From the NCBI GenBank assembly GCA_035578155.1, contig JAPWDM010000044.1:2383501-2447500 (forward strand): DNA of 64,000 nucleotides, given 5' to 3'. Under the pieces are notes generated by a model, which was given only the letters and a program-made list of their open reading frames with translations, searched no databases and was not told the DNA's origin. Made by a program: the position numbers and the translations under genes. Source of the DNA: Brachynemurus nebulosus. Taxonomy: Eukaryota; Arthropoda; Insecta; Neuroptera; Myrmeleontidae. Of the stretch, positions 20,345-34,256 are shown piece by piece (the first letter of the stretch is position 1; every line of letters starts with the position of its first letter).

Positions 20345-20470
20345 TTTTATATGTAGGCTTGATCTGTCTCATCTGTGGTATCGGACGAACACGAGCGCCG
20401 TCTTTGATTTGGACACTTTTTTGAATAACTAGTTTCGTCCCCGTGTCTAATCTCGATAGACTCGACAATG
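20345..20470 (+). repeat. Fragment of another dispersed repeat
   Basis: Contains GGTATCGGACGAACACGAGC and TTTGATTTGGACACTTTTTT. The reverse complement, with scattered changes, occurs at 15060-15160. Only two fragments are visible, so the class is unknown. Confidence 0.45.
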
Positions 20471-21130
20471 GGATCACACACATTATGGAGTGTAGAATAT
20501 AGGAGGACTATCTTGTACGGAAAACAATAGAAAAATAGTTCAAAAAGTGTGCCGTTTTAATTACTAAGTAACAGTTCAAAAACTCGCCAGAACAGCGCTA
20601 GAGTAGCAAAAAAGTATAGTGATTTTTTGTGTTGTTTTATAAAAATTTTTAAAATAATAAAACTATTATATGTAACAATTATAATAAAAAAACAATAATT
20701 ACTTAACAACGCGGATGTTTTTCTTTCCTTGTTTACTTTTCTAAATTTACCCTTTTGCTATAGTAGCGCCGCCACTCCTTACGCCTTTCTATTGACACTT
20801 TTTGATACAGAGATGGTGCTCCTGATATCTACCCTCCATAACACAGATGCATCCATGGTCAAGATGGCTGAACATACAATAGCGTACTTGACTGCAATTA
20901 AAAAATGATTCTAAATGCTTTGTTTTTACGTATTAACTAATTAATTTTTAATAAATTTTTGAAAATCGTAAAAAAAAAACACTGTTTAATTTTAAACGAA
21001 TAAACTGGCGCCAAAAACGATCCACAATGGTGACGTATGCGATGACGTCACATTTTGATGCAAGCAAATATTAATGTGTTCCCACTACTGTATGTTTTAC
21101 AACATTTTTAACAAAAAAATATTTTCCGTA
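20471..21130. other. AT-rich intergenic stretch
   Basis: No ORF with coding character, no inverted repeat pair and no splice-consistent exon were seen. Confidence 0.5.
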
Positions 21131-21989
21131 AGGTAAAAGACCCGGTAATTGACCCTGGCCCAGTTTCTGAACTTTTCAACTTTGTTATAAATTAATAAAA
21201 AAACTATATTTTAAATAAGAAAAAAAATAAATTCTTAATTTAAAGTAATCTATTCTGTGTCTAATGAACAGCAATTTAAAAAGTTTAGAATATATTAACT
21301 AAATAAAAAAAAATTTTTAAGTTTAAAATGTGTGTAAACACTATTTTTTTGGTAGTTTCTTAACAGTTTATGTTACAAAGTACTCATTTTGATTTGTGCA
21401 ATATTCATCATGTAAGTATGAAAACTTAATTAAAAATATATGAGCAGGTTAATATTTGTTTAAAATTTATTTTAAAATATTTATAAAATACCTTAGAATG
21501 ATTTTTATTATTGAAATATGAGGGTCAATTACTAGGCTCACTTCTAAAGTGGTATGGCCCAGTTAAATTCTAACCAGTTTTTGTTAGTTATTTTATTATT
21601 TATAGTTATCTTCGATTAGTTTTTGTTATTTTTCATAACGTATTACATTAAACATTCATTTTTATCAATAAAAAATTATTTATAAATTAAATTTTAAAAA
21701 ACTGTATTTTTAAATTTAAGGATCAGAAACTAGGCCACTGTCAGGGTCAGAAACTGTCACATGAGAAATTTTGAAGGTCAGAAACTGGGTCCTTTTTGTC
21801 AATTTTTAAAACATTAATTTAAATTATTAATTCAATTCAAATAATTATTTTACTTGTATGGCTTTATTTTGAAAGCCATAAACTAGTTGATAAAATTATT
21901 AATTGTCTCTTAAGTTGAAACTTATATTTATTACTGTCGTTTAACCTCAGCCGTCACTCTTAAAAGGTCAGAAACTAGGCCCGTTACCT
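21131..21989. mobile_element. Possible MITE with repeated TCAGAAACT motifs
   Basis: The ends AGGTAAAAGACCCGG and CGGGCC...TTACCT (right end read outward as AGGTAACGGGCC) are imperfect inverted repeats between TA dinucleotides. TCAGAAACTRGG-like motifs recur near 21723, 21747, 21776 and 21968, with the reverse form at 21161. There is no ORF. The class is uncertain. Confidence 0.35.
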
Positions 21990-21991
21990 TA

Positions 21992-22989
21992 GATGTTGGC
22001 TTTTTGTTTTGCAATATTTACAATTATTGTGTCCAGTCGAAATAATATTTAACACACGTGTAAAAATTATGCATTAAACTATAGTAACTATTTACATCAG
22101 TTACATGTTACTTATCTTATCTATGATATTTGTCATATTTGCTACAAAATATGACGTCATTTTAATGTAACGGCGCGTTTTTACTCATTTAAATGAAGGT
22201 TAAAAATTTATCACTTTCAAAGTAGAATTTTTAAAAAACTAAAGAATATTTTTATTTATCACTACTAAAATTAAATATATTTACGAGTAATACATAAAAT
22301 TATTTAATATTTAAAATAAATTTTGAATACAGTCAGGTACCCTATTCGCAACTATTACAACTACTCGTATTTAAGAATAACATTTTCATTTATTATAATA
22401 ATTAATGTTCATTTGTAATTTTATGTATTTAAAAGAATTAATAAATACACATAGGGATAATAATTAAAACATTACTATCGTTTTGAATATTACGTTGGCT
22501 AACGGATAGCTTTTAATTGACCATTTAATTACTCAATAACTAATTAGTCACAAAACTTGTGAATGGTGTCACAAATATTCACAACGATCGGAGTTGGTTT
22601 TAAGTAAGAAAATTAAAGTTTTAAAATTCATGTTGGCTAACGGATACAGGCAAGGGGTCAAGCTAGATTGTCTATGGCTCTGTTCCACTTGTAATGAGTT
22701 TGTGACGTAAAATCTCCCCCACTCTGGCGTGTAGATACACACTGTTTGCAGTGGTATTGGTTTAATGGTTGCGTCTGTGTGCGTATTCACACATACTACT
22801 ACAACGACTACAACACACGTATTATGGGACAGACCAAGCTGTCCAATTTAAGTAACAATGTCTAAGCATTGTCTAACAATGTACTGTGTGTTCGGCGACG
22901 GACACTGACTGACTACATGCCTAAAGCTGTGACTGGCCTACAAATGACTCCAAGCAAATTACACTTTTTTGATATTAGTTGGCTTCTAA
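21992..22989. other. AT-rich intergenic stretch
   Basis: No gene recognised. The phrase TTGGCTAACGGATA occurs twice (near 22493 and 22632), hinting at a small local duplication. Confidence 0.4.
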
Positions 22990-23419
22990 CCCCGGGTACA
23001 CACTGAGACGAACATTGTTAGCTAACACCGTTCGCTAACATGTTCGTTTGATTTCTGCTGTACTAACATTTTTAAGTAACATTTTTGTTAAAAATAATGT
23101 TATTTGGCATGTTATTATGTTTCCCATCGATGAGCGGTAAACTTCAAAAGAATTAAATGTTAGCTAACATTTTTTTAATAGAACAAAATCAGTTTATATA
23201 TTTGAAAAAGTTTATTCTTAATTTTAACAAGTCAAAACAAGTAAGTACGTTTAAATATATACTTTAAAATATTTAGCTATTTATATTCGTATATTTTATT
23301 TTTATATTAAACTATTATAAAAAAGAAAAATTATATACAAAATAATAAAAGTGTGTATTTTAAAAATATAATTACGTATGAAATATGATTTTGAATACGA
23401 TTGAATTATTTTTGTAGAT

Positions 23420-25484
23420 ATGGAATGGGATAAAGATACAACAATAACTTTAATATCAAATTTTGAGAAATATGATTGCTTATGGAATGTCGGTTCTAAA
23501 GACTATAAAAATCAACAAAAGAAGAAAGATGCTTGGTGTGAAATAGCGAAAATTTTGAATATGGATGTGGAGTCCGTGGAGAAAAAAATGAAGTCGCTTT
23601 TGGCAGCCTATAGAAGAGAAAGGAGGAGGGAAAATGATTCTATGAAGAGTGGTGCTGGTAGAGATGAAATTTATAAATCAAAATGGTTTGCTTTCCAAAG
23701 ATTTAAATTTTTAAGCGGAATAAATAAACCGAAAAAAACTAGGAATTCTATGAAAGAACATGTAAGTTTTACAAAATTATTTTATTTAATTATATTTATT
23801 AATAACAAGTATAATTAAGCTGAGCGTCCACTAGGTCGGAAACGCGGCGCGGCGCGGTACTAGCCTCAATAGCATCTTCGGGCGGTTCCGCGCCGTTCTG
23901 CCGACATGGTGAACGAACTTTCATTTATTCAGATGTATTTTTCTCCGAGAGCGAAATTGCGCCGCGCCGCTCCGCGTTTCCGATCTAGTGGACGCTCAGC
24001 TTTATGCTGCTAGACATGTATGTATTTATGTTGTTATATAATTTGGCCTTGTGGCAATGTGAAAAAATTTGCAAATTCATTGCGTATGGATTGCGCCGAC
24101 GACGGAGGTTTTCGTGCAATTTTTTGTAATGGCAATAATGATGCTACTTCATTAGAGTCCATTCTCCAAGAACCTTCAATAACATTTCCTGTGTCAGAAT
24201 CTATTGAATCAAATGTTCCATTCGGCGTATATATTGATCGTGATTCCAAGTTTCTACGCAAGAAATTATGGAGATAAGCAATTGCTAGGACAACTACTTG
24301 CGCTTTGTTTGGATTCAATAACATAGGCTTTCTTAAAACCCTAAATACTGACGAAATAACTCCAAAAACATTTTCGACTGTTATTCGAGCCCTCGATATT
24401 CTATAATTGAATGTTCTTTCTATGGAACCTTTTATTTGATATCCGCTGTATGGTTTCATTATGTTGTCCATTAGAGGAAATGCATCATCTGCCACGAATA
24501 CAAAAGGAATTTTCTTTGTTCGACCTGGAAGCTCTTTAGGATCAGGCAATAGTAAATCACCATCAACTAATTTTTTATACAAAATCGTATTTCTAAACAC
24601 ACCACCATCAGAAATTCTTCCCTGGCATCCTACGTCTACAAATATAAAATTATAGTCAGCATCCACAACTGCCATAAGAACGATACTAAATGTTCCCTTG
24701 TAATTGTAATATTCGCTTCCACTTCCAGATGGAGATTCTAATACGACGTGCTTTCCATCCATTGCTCCAAGGCAATGAGGAAAATTCTTTTTGTAAAAAA
24801 ACTGGGAGGCAATTGTCAACCAGCCTTCAGATGATGATGGAATCTGAAAAAACAATAAGAATTTATTATTATTATTTTTTTTTAAATTAACTATTTTTGT
24901 TTCAGAATGTTTCACAAGACGATGAGAGCTTCAGTTTAGAAGCGAGTCAACTTGAAAGCAATACAGATATTGAAATGGAAACTGAAATCGAAAATGAAAA
25001 TAATTTTGACGATTTCAATGATACCACTCAATTAGTGCAAGAAACAAATCCAGAAATAGTTCAGTTACCCCCAAAAAACTTGAAAGTTACAAAGTTAGGG
25101 AAATTAAAACAAATGAATATGGAGCGTTCTAGTCCGACATTAGAAAAAGTTTGCAACGTATTGGAATCATTTGTGGAGCATAAAAAATTGAAAAAAGAAA
25201 AAGAAACAGATGTGTTTTCAATTTATGGCGAACTAGTAGCTTCCAAAATAAGAAATTTAGAAACAAAACAAGAACAGGCAATAGTGCAAAATCAAATTAA
25301 CCAAATATTATTTCAAGCAGGAATGGGGTATTACCGACAGGAAGAAACCTATTCACGACCATCTACGTCAAATAGCGTAGATTCTGAAATTTCAATCACA
25401 ACAGTAAATACTGAAAATCAGTCTCAAACCGCACAATCATTTTACGAAAATTTTACAGCGGTTACTGTAGATCATATCAACTGA
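23420..25484 (+). CDS. Harbinger accessory MADF-domain protein, two exons
   Basis: Exon 1 is 23420-23761 and exon 2 is 24906-25484, giving about 306 residues in frame. The donor is CAT-GTAAGT and the acceptor TTTTTGTTTCAG. Exon 1 encodes a MADF/Myb-SANT-like DNA-binding domain (LISNFEKYDCLWN, DAWCEIAKIL, MKSLLAAYRRERRR, SKWFAFQRFKFL). Exon 2 encodes an acidic linker and a helical C terminus with a lysine-rich coiled segment (EHKKLKKEKETDVF) of the kind used for partner binding. In PIF/Harbinger elements such a protein brings the transposase to the nucleus and to the TIRs. Both exons are uninterrupted, and the only disturbance is a 184-bp MITE within the intron. Confidence 0.82.
23818..24001. 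mobile_element. 184-bp CpG-rich palindromic MITE in the Harbinger intron
   Basis: Near-perfect inverted ends (AGCTGAGCGTCCACTAG left, CTAGTGGACGCTCAGCT right) lie between TTA trinucleotides (23815-23817, 24002-24004). The arms contain GCGGCGCGGCGCGG, in strong contrast to the surrounding AT-rich DNA. The TTA duplication fits a PIF/Harbinger-mobilised MITE. Confidence 0.85.
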
Positions 25485-26761
25485 AAATGGTTTGAATGCG
25501 ACAAATGAAACATAATTAGACGTACCTAGCTTTCTATCTCTTTTTCTTTTCGTAATTTTTATATTAGAGTAACTACAGTAACTTAAAATTGTACGTCTAA
25601 TTTTCAGGCATAACATCAGGCCATTTATAGTCGACTTGATTTATTCTTACAATATTTAAAACCTAAATAACTGGTGGCTAATTACTTTTTTAATAAAACT
25701 TTTTTTTAAAAAATTTGGAATGTACAGCTGAACTCTTTTTTAAGCCGTTTTTTTGTGCGTTTTTTATGCGATTTTTAAAAAAATGGCCATTAAAATGCAT
25801 AACATAAATCAAAATCAAGAGACAATAAGAAACTTAAGCATTTACTATAATAACTTTCTTTGATAAAAATACTTTTTAACGGCTTTTAAGCATTTAATCA
25901 ATACATTGCATAAGAACATAAGTTATTGCATCATTTAATTTTGTTACAGATGTATTTTTCAAAATTTTCATATTATAAAATTGAAATAAAATGTTTCTAC
26001 GTGTAAATTAATGCTTTATCTTGTTTATAGAAGTAACTTCCAAGGAAATTTCTAAGTTTTGAGCATTTTGAGTTGTTTTTTCGATGAAACTTTTTTTATG
26101 CGGTCCCGACCAACCGCATAAAAAAAGTTTTTTGTACAATCTGGATCGAACTATACTTTTTATAGCTATTTATTTTATTTTTGAATATATTTTTTTTGTG
26201 CGATTTTTTTATGCGTCCGCTATCCACTGCACCAAAAAAGGATCAACTGTACATGTTTTTTTATACTTTTTTGAATCTTTGTAATTAAATTAATAAATTA
26301 ACGTATAAAATACTTTAGACTTACCTTTATTAAATCCTGGAATCCTTCAATCAATGCTTCACATACTTCCGGTATTATGTATGAAATACTCTGCTTAGAA
26401 ATTTTAAAAAGGTACATCAAACTTTGATAGGAATCACCTGTTGCTAAAAATCTGAGGGTAATCGCTAGTCTTTCGGTAACGGTTATCGCTTTTCTAAAAT
26501 TTGTGTTTTTTTAGTAATTCGCGGTCCAATCATGTTGAGTAGTATTTCGAAATCTGTTTTAGACATTCTGCAGAAGTTTTTAAATCCACTGGCATCTTCC
26601 ATTTGCAAATCATTAAGTAATTGTAAGCCGCAACGTTGCTGTAAAATACTTTTTACCCACAAACGACGCTTTCTTTTCTTATTCTTATTTGTTTCGATAT
26701 CCAAAATTACACTTACGACACTACATAAAATCATATCATCGTCACTACTTGAACTAGACAT
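24034..26761 (-). pseudogene. PIF/Harbinger DDE transposase, two exons with one frameshift
   Basis: Exon 1 runs 26761-26326 and exon 2 runs 24843-24034. The donor is AAG-GTAAGT near 26325 and the acceptor TTTTTTCAG at 24844. Exon 1 holds the N-terminal helix-rich region ending TERLAITLRFLATGDSYQSL and ALIEGFQDLIK. Exon 2 is the DDE_Tnp_4 catalytic domain with AMDGKH (first D), CQGRISDGGVF (second D) and TVENVFG (E), followed by AYLHNFLRR. All three catalytic residues are present. A missing base in an A-run near 26497 puts the first 89 codons out of register with the rest of exon 1, so the copy is probably inactive. Confidence 0.85.
25725..26249. mobile_element. Tc1/mariner-type MITE in the Harbinger transposase intron
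   Basis: The ends CAGCTGAACTCTTTTTT and AAAAAAGGATCAACTG are flanked by TA (25723-25724 and 26250-26251). Inside are TTTTTTATGCGRT motifs and a hairpin (TTTTTTTATGCGGT at 26092-26105 with its complement at 26115-26128). There is no coding sequence. Confidence 0.65.
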
Positions 26762-26966
26762 AATTAAGAAATTTTTTACACCAGTAACGAATGAAATAAC
26801 AATGATAAAATAACAAATGTTCTTAAAAATATTGAAATTTCAATGTGTACATTCATGTTAGCGAACTTTGTTAGCTAACAAATGTTCTCGAACATTGTTC
26901 GCTAACAAATGTTCACGAACATTCGTGTTAGCTAACAATGTTCATCTCAATGTGTACTCGGCATAA

Positions 26967-28249
26967 TGTTCTATGGATACAGGCTTCGATGGTTTTAATC
27001 AGGGAGGTGGGGTGGAGATGGCATACAGTTTATGTGAATATTACAGAAATGAAGCCTACACACCTATTCACACACATTAACACACACGTAAAATAAAACG
27101 AGATGCAGATATTTTGTCAATGTAAACAACACACACACTACTAAAAAACTGACAGTAGGAGCGGTAGAAGCACCAGTGCTTGGCTTCAGATCATCTAACT
27201 TCTGACAAAATGACTAGTCCACCTACGTCATTGGTTTTAATATTTAATCCATGGAGACTACATAAGGAGGACGCACTCAAACGGGGGGGGTTACCAAAAT
27301 CTGTCCACGCAACTCATACTAAATACGTTTTCTTTTTTCATCACTTGTCGCGCTAATATTCCTTTTATACTGATGTGAACACAGAATACAGACCTGGCAC
27401 TACTATCTCTATCGTGTAATGTGGAGTGTGCAGTTTTGAGCAAGTTAGGCCACTTAGTAGTCACTTACTCGATAGCAGTGGATGAGTGTAGGTCAATTGT
27501 TTTGATCACATTTTGATTTTTATGAGCATTGTTTGAACCACCACATAGTTCAACAACATAGTTTAGGTAGAATTTATATTTTGTAAATTCCTAGGGTTCA
27601 CTTTTTTGATGTTGGGATCTTTGATTTTTTTTCTTTTTTTGTAACCATATCTATTGTACTTGGCAGTATCACTGGCAGTAAAAAGTCTAGCATTTTGAGA
27701 CAAAAAAATTTTTCTATGTATATGGTTTGTTTAAAAAGATAAAACCCTCCGCACACGAATCGACTGTTTTGCAACTCGAGTTTCAAACCAATTGAGCAAG
27801 CAACGGTTTAGCGACCTTTCACGTATATATGAATAAAGAACCACACATGACTCGACTGAAACGGAACCGATTTTAAATCAGTATTGTTTAAATCATACAT
27901 ATGTACGCGACACCATGACCGATCACTCATACAAAGACAGATTACCGCACAGATGCAAAGTAAACCCAGTGCACGTATAGAACATATTTTCTATCCTTTA
28001 CTGATTACACTGATTTCAGTACATAGTATAGAGATAGATATGTTGTGTCTGTACTCTGGGGCTTACAACGAGTAAAAAGTTTTTAGAGTGCGTGCTCCTT
28101 ATCTAGTCTCCATGATTTAATCTATGAATGTCGTTAATTTGACGTTTGTCATTTTAGGTTTTTCTTACCCAAAATATTATAATTTATATTATACAAACGT
28201 GTGGAAACATGATAATTTAAAAAATAAAAGCTTCAAAGATTAAATAAGT
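26967..28249. other. Intergenic stretch and 5' region of the AP-3 sigma gene
   Basis: No gene is recognised between the Harbinger element and the AP-3 sigma start codon. The last 120 bases upstream of the ATG are probably the 5' UTR. No clear TATA box or CpG-rich promoter could be picked out. Confidence 0.4.
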
Positions 28250-30004
28250 ATGATTAAAGCAATTCTTGTATTTAATAATCATGGAAAACCAAGATTATCA
28301 AAATTCTATCAATATTTTGTAAGAAATTTATTTATTCAAGGATAAGTAGGTATTTATAGTATTATGTATGGATTTTTTTTTTACTTTTAGACGGAAGACA
28401 TGCAACAACAAATAATAAAAGAAACGTTCCAGTTGGTTTCCAAACGTGATGATAATGTGTGTAATTTTTTGGAAGGTGGAAGGTGATCTTGCACTTATTT
28501 TATAAAATAAATATGCACAGTTAATTTCAAAATTTTTTTTCAAATTTTCAGTTTAATTGGTGGTTCTGATTATAAATTGATATATCGCCATTATGCTACA
28601 TTATATTTTGTTTTTTGTGTTGATTCTTCTGAAAGTGAATTAGGTATTTTAGATTTGATACAAGTATTTGTTGAAACTTTAGATAAATGTTTTGAGAATG
28701 TCTGTGAACTAGATTTAATTTTCCACGTTGATAAAGTGCATTTTATTTTAAATGAACTTGTAATGGGCGGAATGGTTTTAGAAACAAATATGACTGAAAT
28801 TTTAACACGAATAGAAGAACAAAATAAACTTGAAAAACAAGAGGTAAAATTTTGTTTTAATAATTGCGAAACGGGATACTACGATTAGTACGGCGCCAAG
28901 ATTTGATGACAGTTCCTTGTAGAACTCGGCAAAATAAAACGAAAAACAAGAATAAAATTTTTCTATATCGCGCTTGTTTTGGAGATATTGAACGTTAAAC
29001 TTGTTGAGCGTGTTCCATTTAGAAAACAGACGACACTGTGATACGTGCATAGGGAAAAAGTAATGCCAACCAAATTTCAGTGATTTTTGTACTTTCTATT
29101 TCACAAAACTACTAATTTTTTTAGTTGGAATTCCGAAAATAGGAATGCTCAGAATTACTTGAAATTTCTACCAGAAAATATTACGACTATTTAATTTTGG
29201 AAATATATTTCAACTTTGATATGAAAACTAGGTGGTGAGGTTAGTTTAGTTTTGACAATACATTTTGATTTTAATATAAAAACTAGGTGATGAGGTTACT
29301 TCTGTACCTGAGAAGCATAAAATTGTAAACGCCAAATCACCAAGTTTACAGAACATGAATTTTTTGGTCATTTACACTGTTCTGCTTGCAGATTTTTTGA
29401 GAAATACAGTATTATAAAATTCCACATCTCAAACAGTTTTTGGTTAATTCAGTTACAGTTTTATGACTTTATAGAGGCGACCACATAGTATAGGATAGTG
29501 TAAAAACCAAAAAACCGGAGTTTTATTTTCAGGTACAGAGTTAAGGTTAGGTTAGTTTAGTTAGTTTTGACAATATACTTCGACTGTACTTTCTTGTTCT
29601 TCGACTTTGATATAAAAACTAGGTCGTTTGTTTTCTAAATGAAATACGCTCATTGTTAAAATATTACACATACAGACATATACATACAAATCATGCAATA
29701 TATCCGAAATTAAAGACTAGTTTTACATTCAATATTACGAAAACGAAGCGAAATATCGCAAAATTTTATTATTGTTTTTCCGTTTTATTTTGTCCAGTTC
29801 TACAAGGAACTGCCATCAAATCTTGGTGCCGTACAAATCATAGTCTTGCCGCGAAACAAAATTAATGAATATATTTTTTAGGCTGGTATAACTGCAGCAC
29901 CAGCTCGAGCCGTATCTGCTGTTAAAAACATGAATATTCCACAACAGATAAAAGATATGAAATTGCCTGATATTCCACAAGCGATAAAAGACTTGAAATT
30001 TTAG
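28250..30004 (+). CDS. AP3S: AP-3 complex subunit sigma
   Basis: Four coding exons join in frame: 28250-28318, 28391-28482, 28552-28843 and 29882-30004, giving 191 residues, the normal length of the family. Donors are GTAAGA, GTGATC and GTAAAA; acceptors are TTTTAG, TTTCAG and TTTTAG. The protein begins MIKAILVFNNHGKPRL and contains FYQYF, KLIYRHYATLYFVFCVDSSE and LDLIQVFVETLDKCFENVCE. These are hallmark stretches of the clathrin-adaptor small-chain (longin-like) fold. The subunit is part of the AP-3 adaptor, which sorts cargo from endosomes to lysosomes and lysosome-related organelles such as pigment granules (the Drosophila orthologue is orange). No disabling changes were seen. It is the only clear complete host gene in the window. 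Intron 3 carries a MITE. Confidence 0.96.
28864..29857. mobile_element. MITE with 200-bp inverted ends in AP-3 sigma intron 3
   Basis: The arms share GCCAAGATTTGATGRCAGTTC-type sequence in opposite orientation (near 28900 left, 29815 right), plus TTGTAGAACT and AAATAAAACG. The element fills most of the intron without touching the splice sites. The target duplication is unclear, so the superfamily is unassigned. Confidence 0.65.
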
Positions 30005-30109
30005 CATATGTCTACTCGGAACTCTTACGATTATATCGAGTCGTCAGATGATAGTGAATTGCCGAAAACTTCGCAGCCAGCGCAAGTACTAAATCAGCGT
30101 TATTTATGA
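30005..30109 (+). other. In-frame open extension after the AP-3 sigma stop codon
   Basis: After TAG (30002-30004), which is followed by C, the same frame stays open for 34 codons and ends TGA at 30107. It would encode HMSTRNSYDYIESSDDSELP and a short glutamine-containing tail. A separate ATG lies two codons after the stop. This may be chance, a readthrough extension or 3' UTR. Confidence 0.35.
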
Positions 30110-30190
30110 AAGATATCATGTATCAATGTATCATCTTATTATATCACTTTTTCTTTTTTTATAAAATAATGTAATTTAAATAATATATGC

Positions 30191-30196
30191 AATAAA
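30191..30196 (+). promoter_or_regulatory. Probable polyadenylation signal of AP-3 sigma
   Basis: AATAAA occurs 187 nt after the stop codon and is followed by a T- and G-rich stretch. It is the first canonical hexamer downstream on this strand. Confidence 0.55.
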
Positions 30197-31118
30197 TATT
30201 GTACAAATGTCAATATTTATCGACTTATAATTATAATGATGTGTTTTTGCTTGTTGTTATAGGTTTTTTTTTTGAAAACAAAAATGTATTAAAATATTTT
30301 AATGAAGGATGAATGTATGGTTTGGTGGCCCTTATTTCGACCCTCTGTTCTCAATTCAAAAAATAATCAAAATTAATAGAAAAAATTTGTGTACAGGATA
30401 AGGATGAACCATAGAGATGTATAGAGACAAATGAAAAAGTTGTTTAAAAAGACGAATTGTCATTACAGAAAAAGATAGCAGCAGCCATTTGAATGGGGAA
30501 TTTGACTAATTTTGGGAAACTATTTTAAAATACGCATATTTATATATTATGCATGTATATAATTTTAATTTTTAAAAATAATGTCGAAAATCGTTAGAAA
30601 AAATTAATTTAATATTTGTTCTCAAAATTTGCGCGAAAACGTTTATTAGCTTCAATTACGTCACATGCTCTAGATAGCAACAGATCTCATGTAACTAAGA
30701 AAAAAAAACTGTTTATTTTTCTTATAACTGGGAGAAAAAATTGATTTTTTAAAAAAAATTAATTAAATTCAAGTTAATTTCCATAGTTATTTTGCTAACC
30801 GGAATTTATGTAGCGACCCTAGTGGCGACAGTGTTGAAATATAAGAGAAAGCAACGTCACAGCCCATTTCTGCTGACGTAATCTATAGCTGAAAAATATT
30901 AATTTTTTTAAAATTAAATAATCACAGTTAGGATGAATTAACATAATAAATTGCCGACTTTTATTATCAATTTTCATTAAAATTTGTTTTTATTGTTTTT
31001 CTTTGATACTGTCAAATACCCCATTCTTATACTATGTATTCTCTTCATCTAACAAATGACAAGATATATTTCTTAGTGGAATACTAGTTTTGAGTCAGGG
31101 GTAAAAAGGATAGCATTA
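30197..31118. other. AT-rich intergenic stretch
   Basis: No ORF with coding character and no repeat structure recognised. Confidence 0.5.
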
Positions 31119-31126
31119 CCTTAAAA

Positions 31127-31432
31127 TAGAGTCCCTATAATAGAGTCGTGACATGTGTGCTAAACGCTGATTGGTTCCGGAATTTTCTGTCCAAAGTTTG
31201 CGTAAAATACATTAGAAATAAATTAAATATTAACAAAAATCATTTAGATGAACCTAGAAAGAATAATTAAATTAAAAATTTTTAACTGTTTATTAATTCA
31301 TAACTTATGAACAATAATTATGTACTCAAAAATATTTACTCAAACATGTGATAATTAATTTTGAAGCTTCCCGCTCTGTTTTGGAAAGGAGATGGATGAC
31401 ATGTCACGACGCTATTTATTATAGGGACTCTA
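31127..31432. mobile_element. 306-bp MITE with 8-bp target duplication (hAT-like)
   Basis: The ends TAGAGTCCCTATAATA and TATTATAGGGACTCTA are inverted repeats that extend inward to a shared CGTGACATGT. CCTTAAAA occurs on both sides (31119-31126 and 31433-31440), an 8-bp duplication as made by hAT transposases. There is no coding sequence. Confidence 0.85.
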
Positions 31433-31589
31433 CCTTAAAAGGTATTATTGTCATACTTTTATTAGTTGTTTATGTTGGACTGTTGTCATAGTTTTTAATG
31501 GTTTACTGGTATTTAATCGTTTAGCGTTTAAAATTAATACTCTTAATATTCCTTCAGTTCCATTTCATTTTTACAGAAATTTTTAAATC

Positions 31590-33150
<1,561 letters not shown>

Positions 33151-34256
33151 ATTAAATTATGTTAAATTAGCATGGATTTAATATTTTTAAATAAATATTT
33201 TTGTTTTATATATTTACGAATATTTAAGAGTGTTCAACCAAAAATCTCCAAAAACAACGTTTACTAAAAACAATTTTGAGGCTTTATTTTAACTTAAAAA
33301 ATTAAAATAAAAACATAATTCCGTAGAAAAAAGACTGTAATTTTTCGGATGGTTATTGATTTTTAAAAGTTAAATCATTTTAATTACAAAAAATTGCTGT
33401 AAACATCACCATTTTTGAAATAGTAGAAACAAAACTGAAGCTTTAGTATTTACTTAAAAAATTTGATTCTTTTTTTTAAAAATTGCGTAAGTAAATATCT
33501 TCTCTTTTTCGGATGGTCATTTAAAAACCATTTACATTAAAACTGACCTTAAAAAATAAACCTTAAAAATTGTCAAAATCGGTTTGAATATTTCAAATTA
33601 AGTTTAGTTTTAACAGATGGCAGTGAGTTCGTTATAATATTTGTAATTTTTACTATAGGGACATATTTACAATTTTTATGAAAAAATGAATTTGTGTTCA
33701 TTTTTGCTGAGACTCTCAACATAAATATAATTGATTAAAATATATACATGGGTTACTACACGTCCAAGGAAGGTTTTAAAATTATTATTATGTTTGACTT
33801 GATTACAAAAATCACAATTATTATTATCAGGTGATGGGGCAGTTGGAAATAACTGAAAGAATTTTGAAAAGATTTTTGTTCATTTGTGCTATAGATTACA
33901 AACCACAAAAGGTCTCTTATTTGAAATTTGAAAGGATCAAAATTTTTGGAAAAATTAAATGGAAGAAAAACTTATTGAATTTTATGACTCTAAATTATTA
34001 CCCGAAATATTAGACCCACAACATACACAAAAACTTAAAATTTGTGACTAGTTTTTATTTTTTATTTTTCTTGTAAGGAAAATTGTATTTTCATATAATA
34101 ACACCCATTGTAAAATTTATTCAATTTTATTGTAAATACTATAATATTTTTTATAATATAATAATACTTTATAAAAGAAATGCGGCTCTCTAGACCCAAC
34201 AGTTGACGCTGAAAACGTTTTGGAGTTAAGTTTAAAGTTAACATTTTGTGTGTAAG
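33151..34256. other. AT-rich intergenic stretch
   Basis: No gene or repeat pair recognised. The short open frames here have no coding character. Confidence 0.5.

Larger units (their letters stand above)
22990..26963. mobile_element. PIF/Harbinger transposon
   Basis: Terminal inverted repeats (CCCGGGTACACACTGAG left; CTCAATGTGTACTCGGCA right) lie between TAA trinucleotides at 22987-22989 and 26964-26966, the target duplication typical of PIF/Harbinger. The ends carry several TTAGCTAACA motifs in both orientations. Two convergent intron-containing genes encode a MADF protein (plus) and a DDE transposase (minus). Two MITEs have inserted into introns. Confidence 0.9.

Noticed and set aside
27598..28075. 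Possible upstream exons of the AP-3 sigma gene
   Set aside because: The gene already has a complete N terminus starting at 28250, and these frames do not resemble any part of the family.
28850..29865. Alternative exons in AP-3 sigma intron 3
   Set aside because: The open frames here lie within the inverted arms of a MITE.
33831..34013. Short 60-codon ORF
   Set aside because: It shows no domain, no splice or promoter context and a composition equal to its surroundings.
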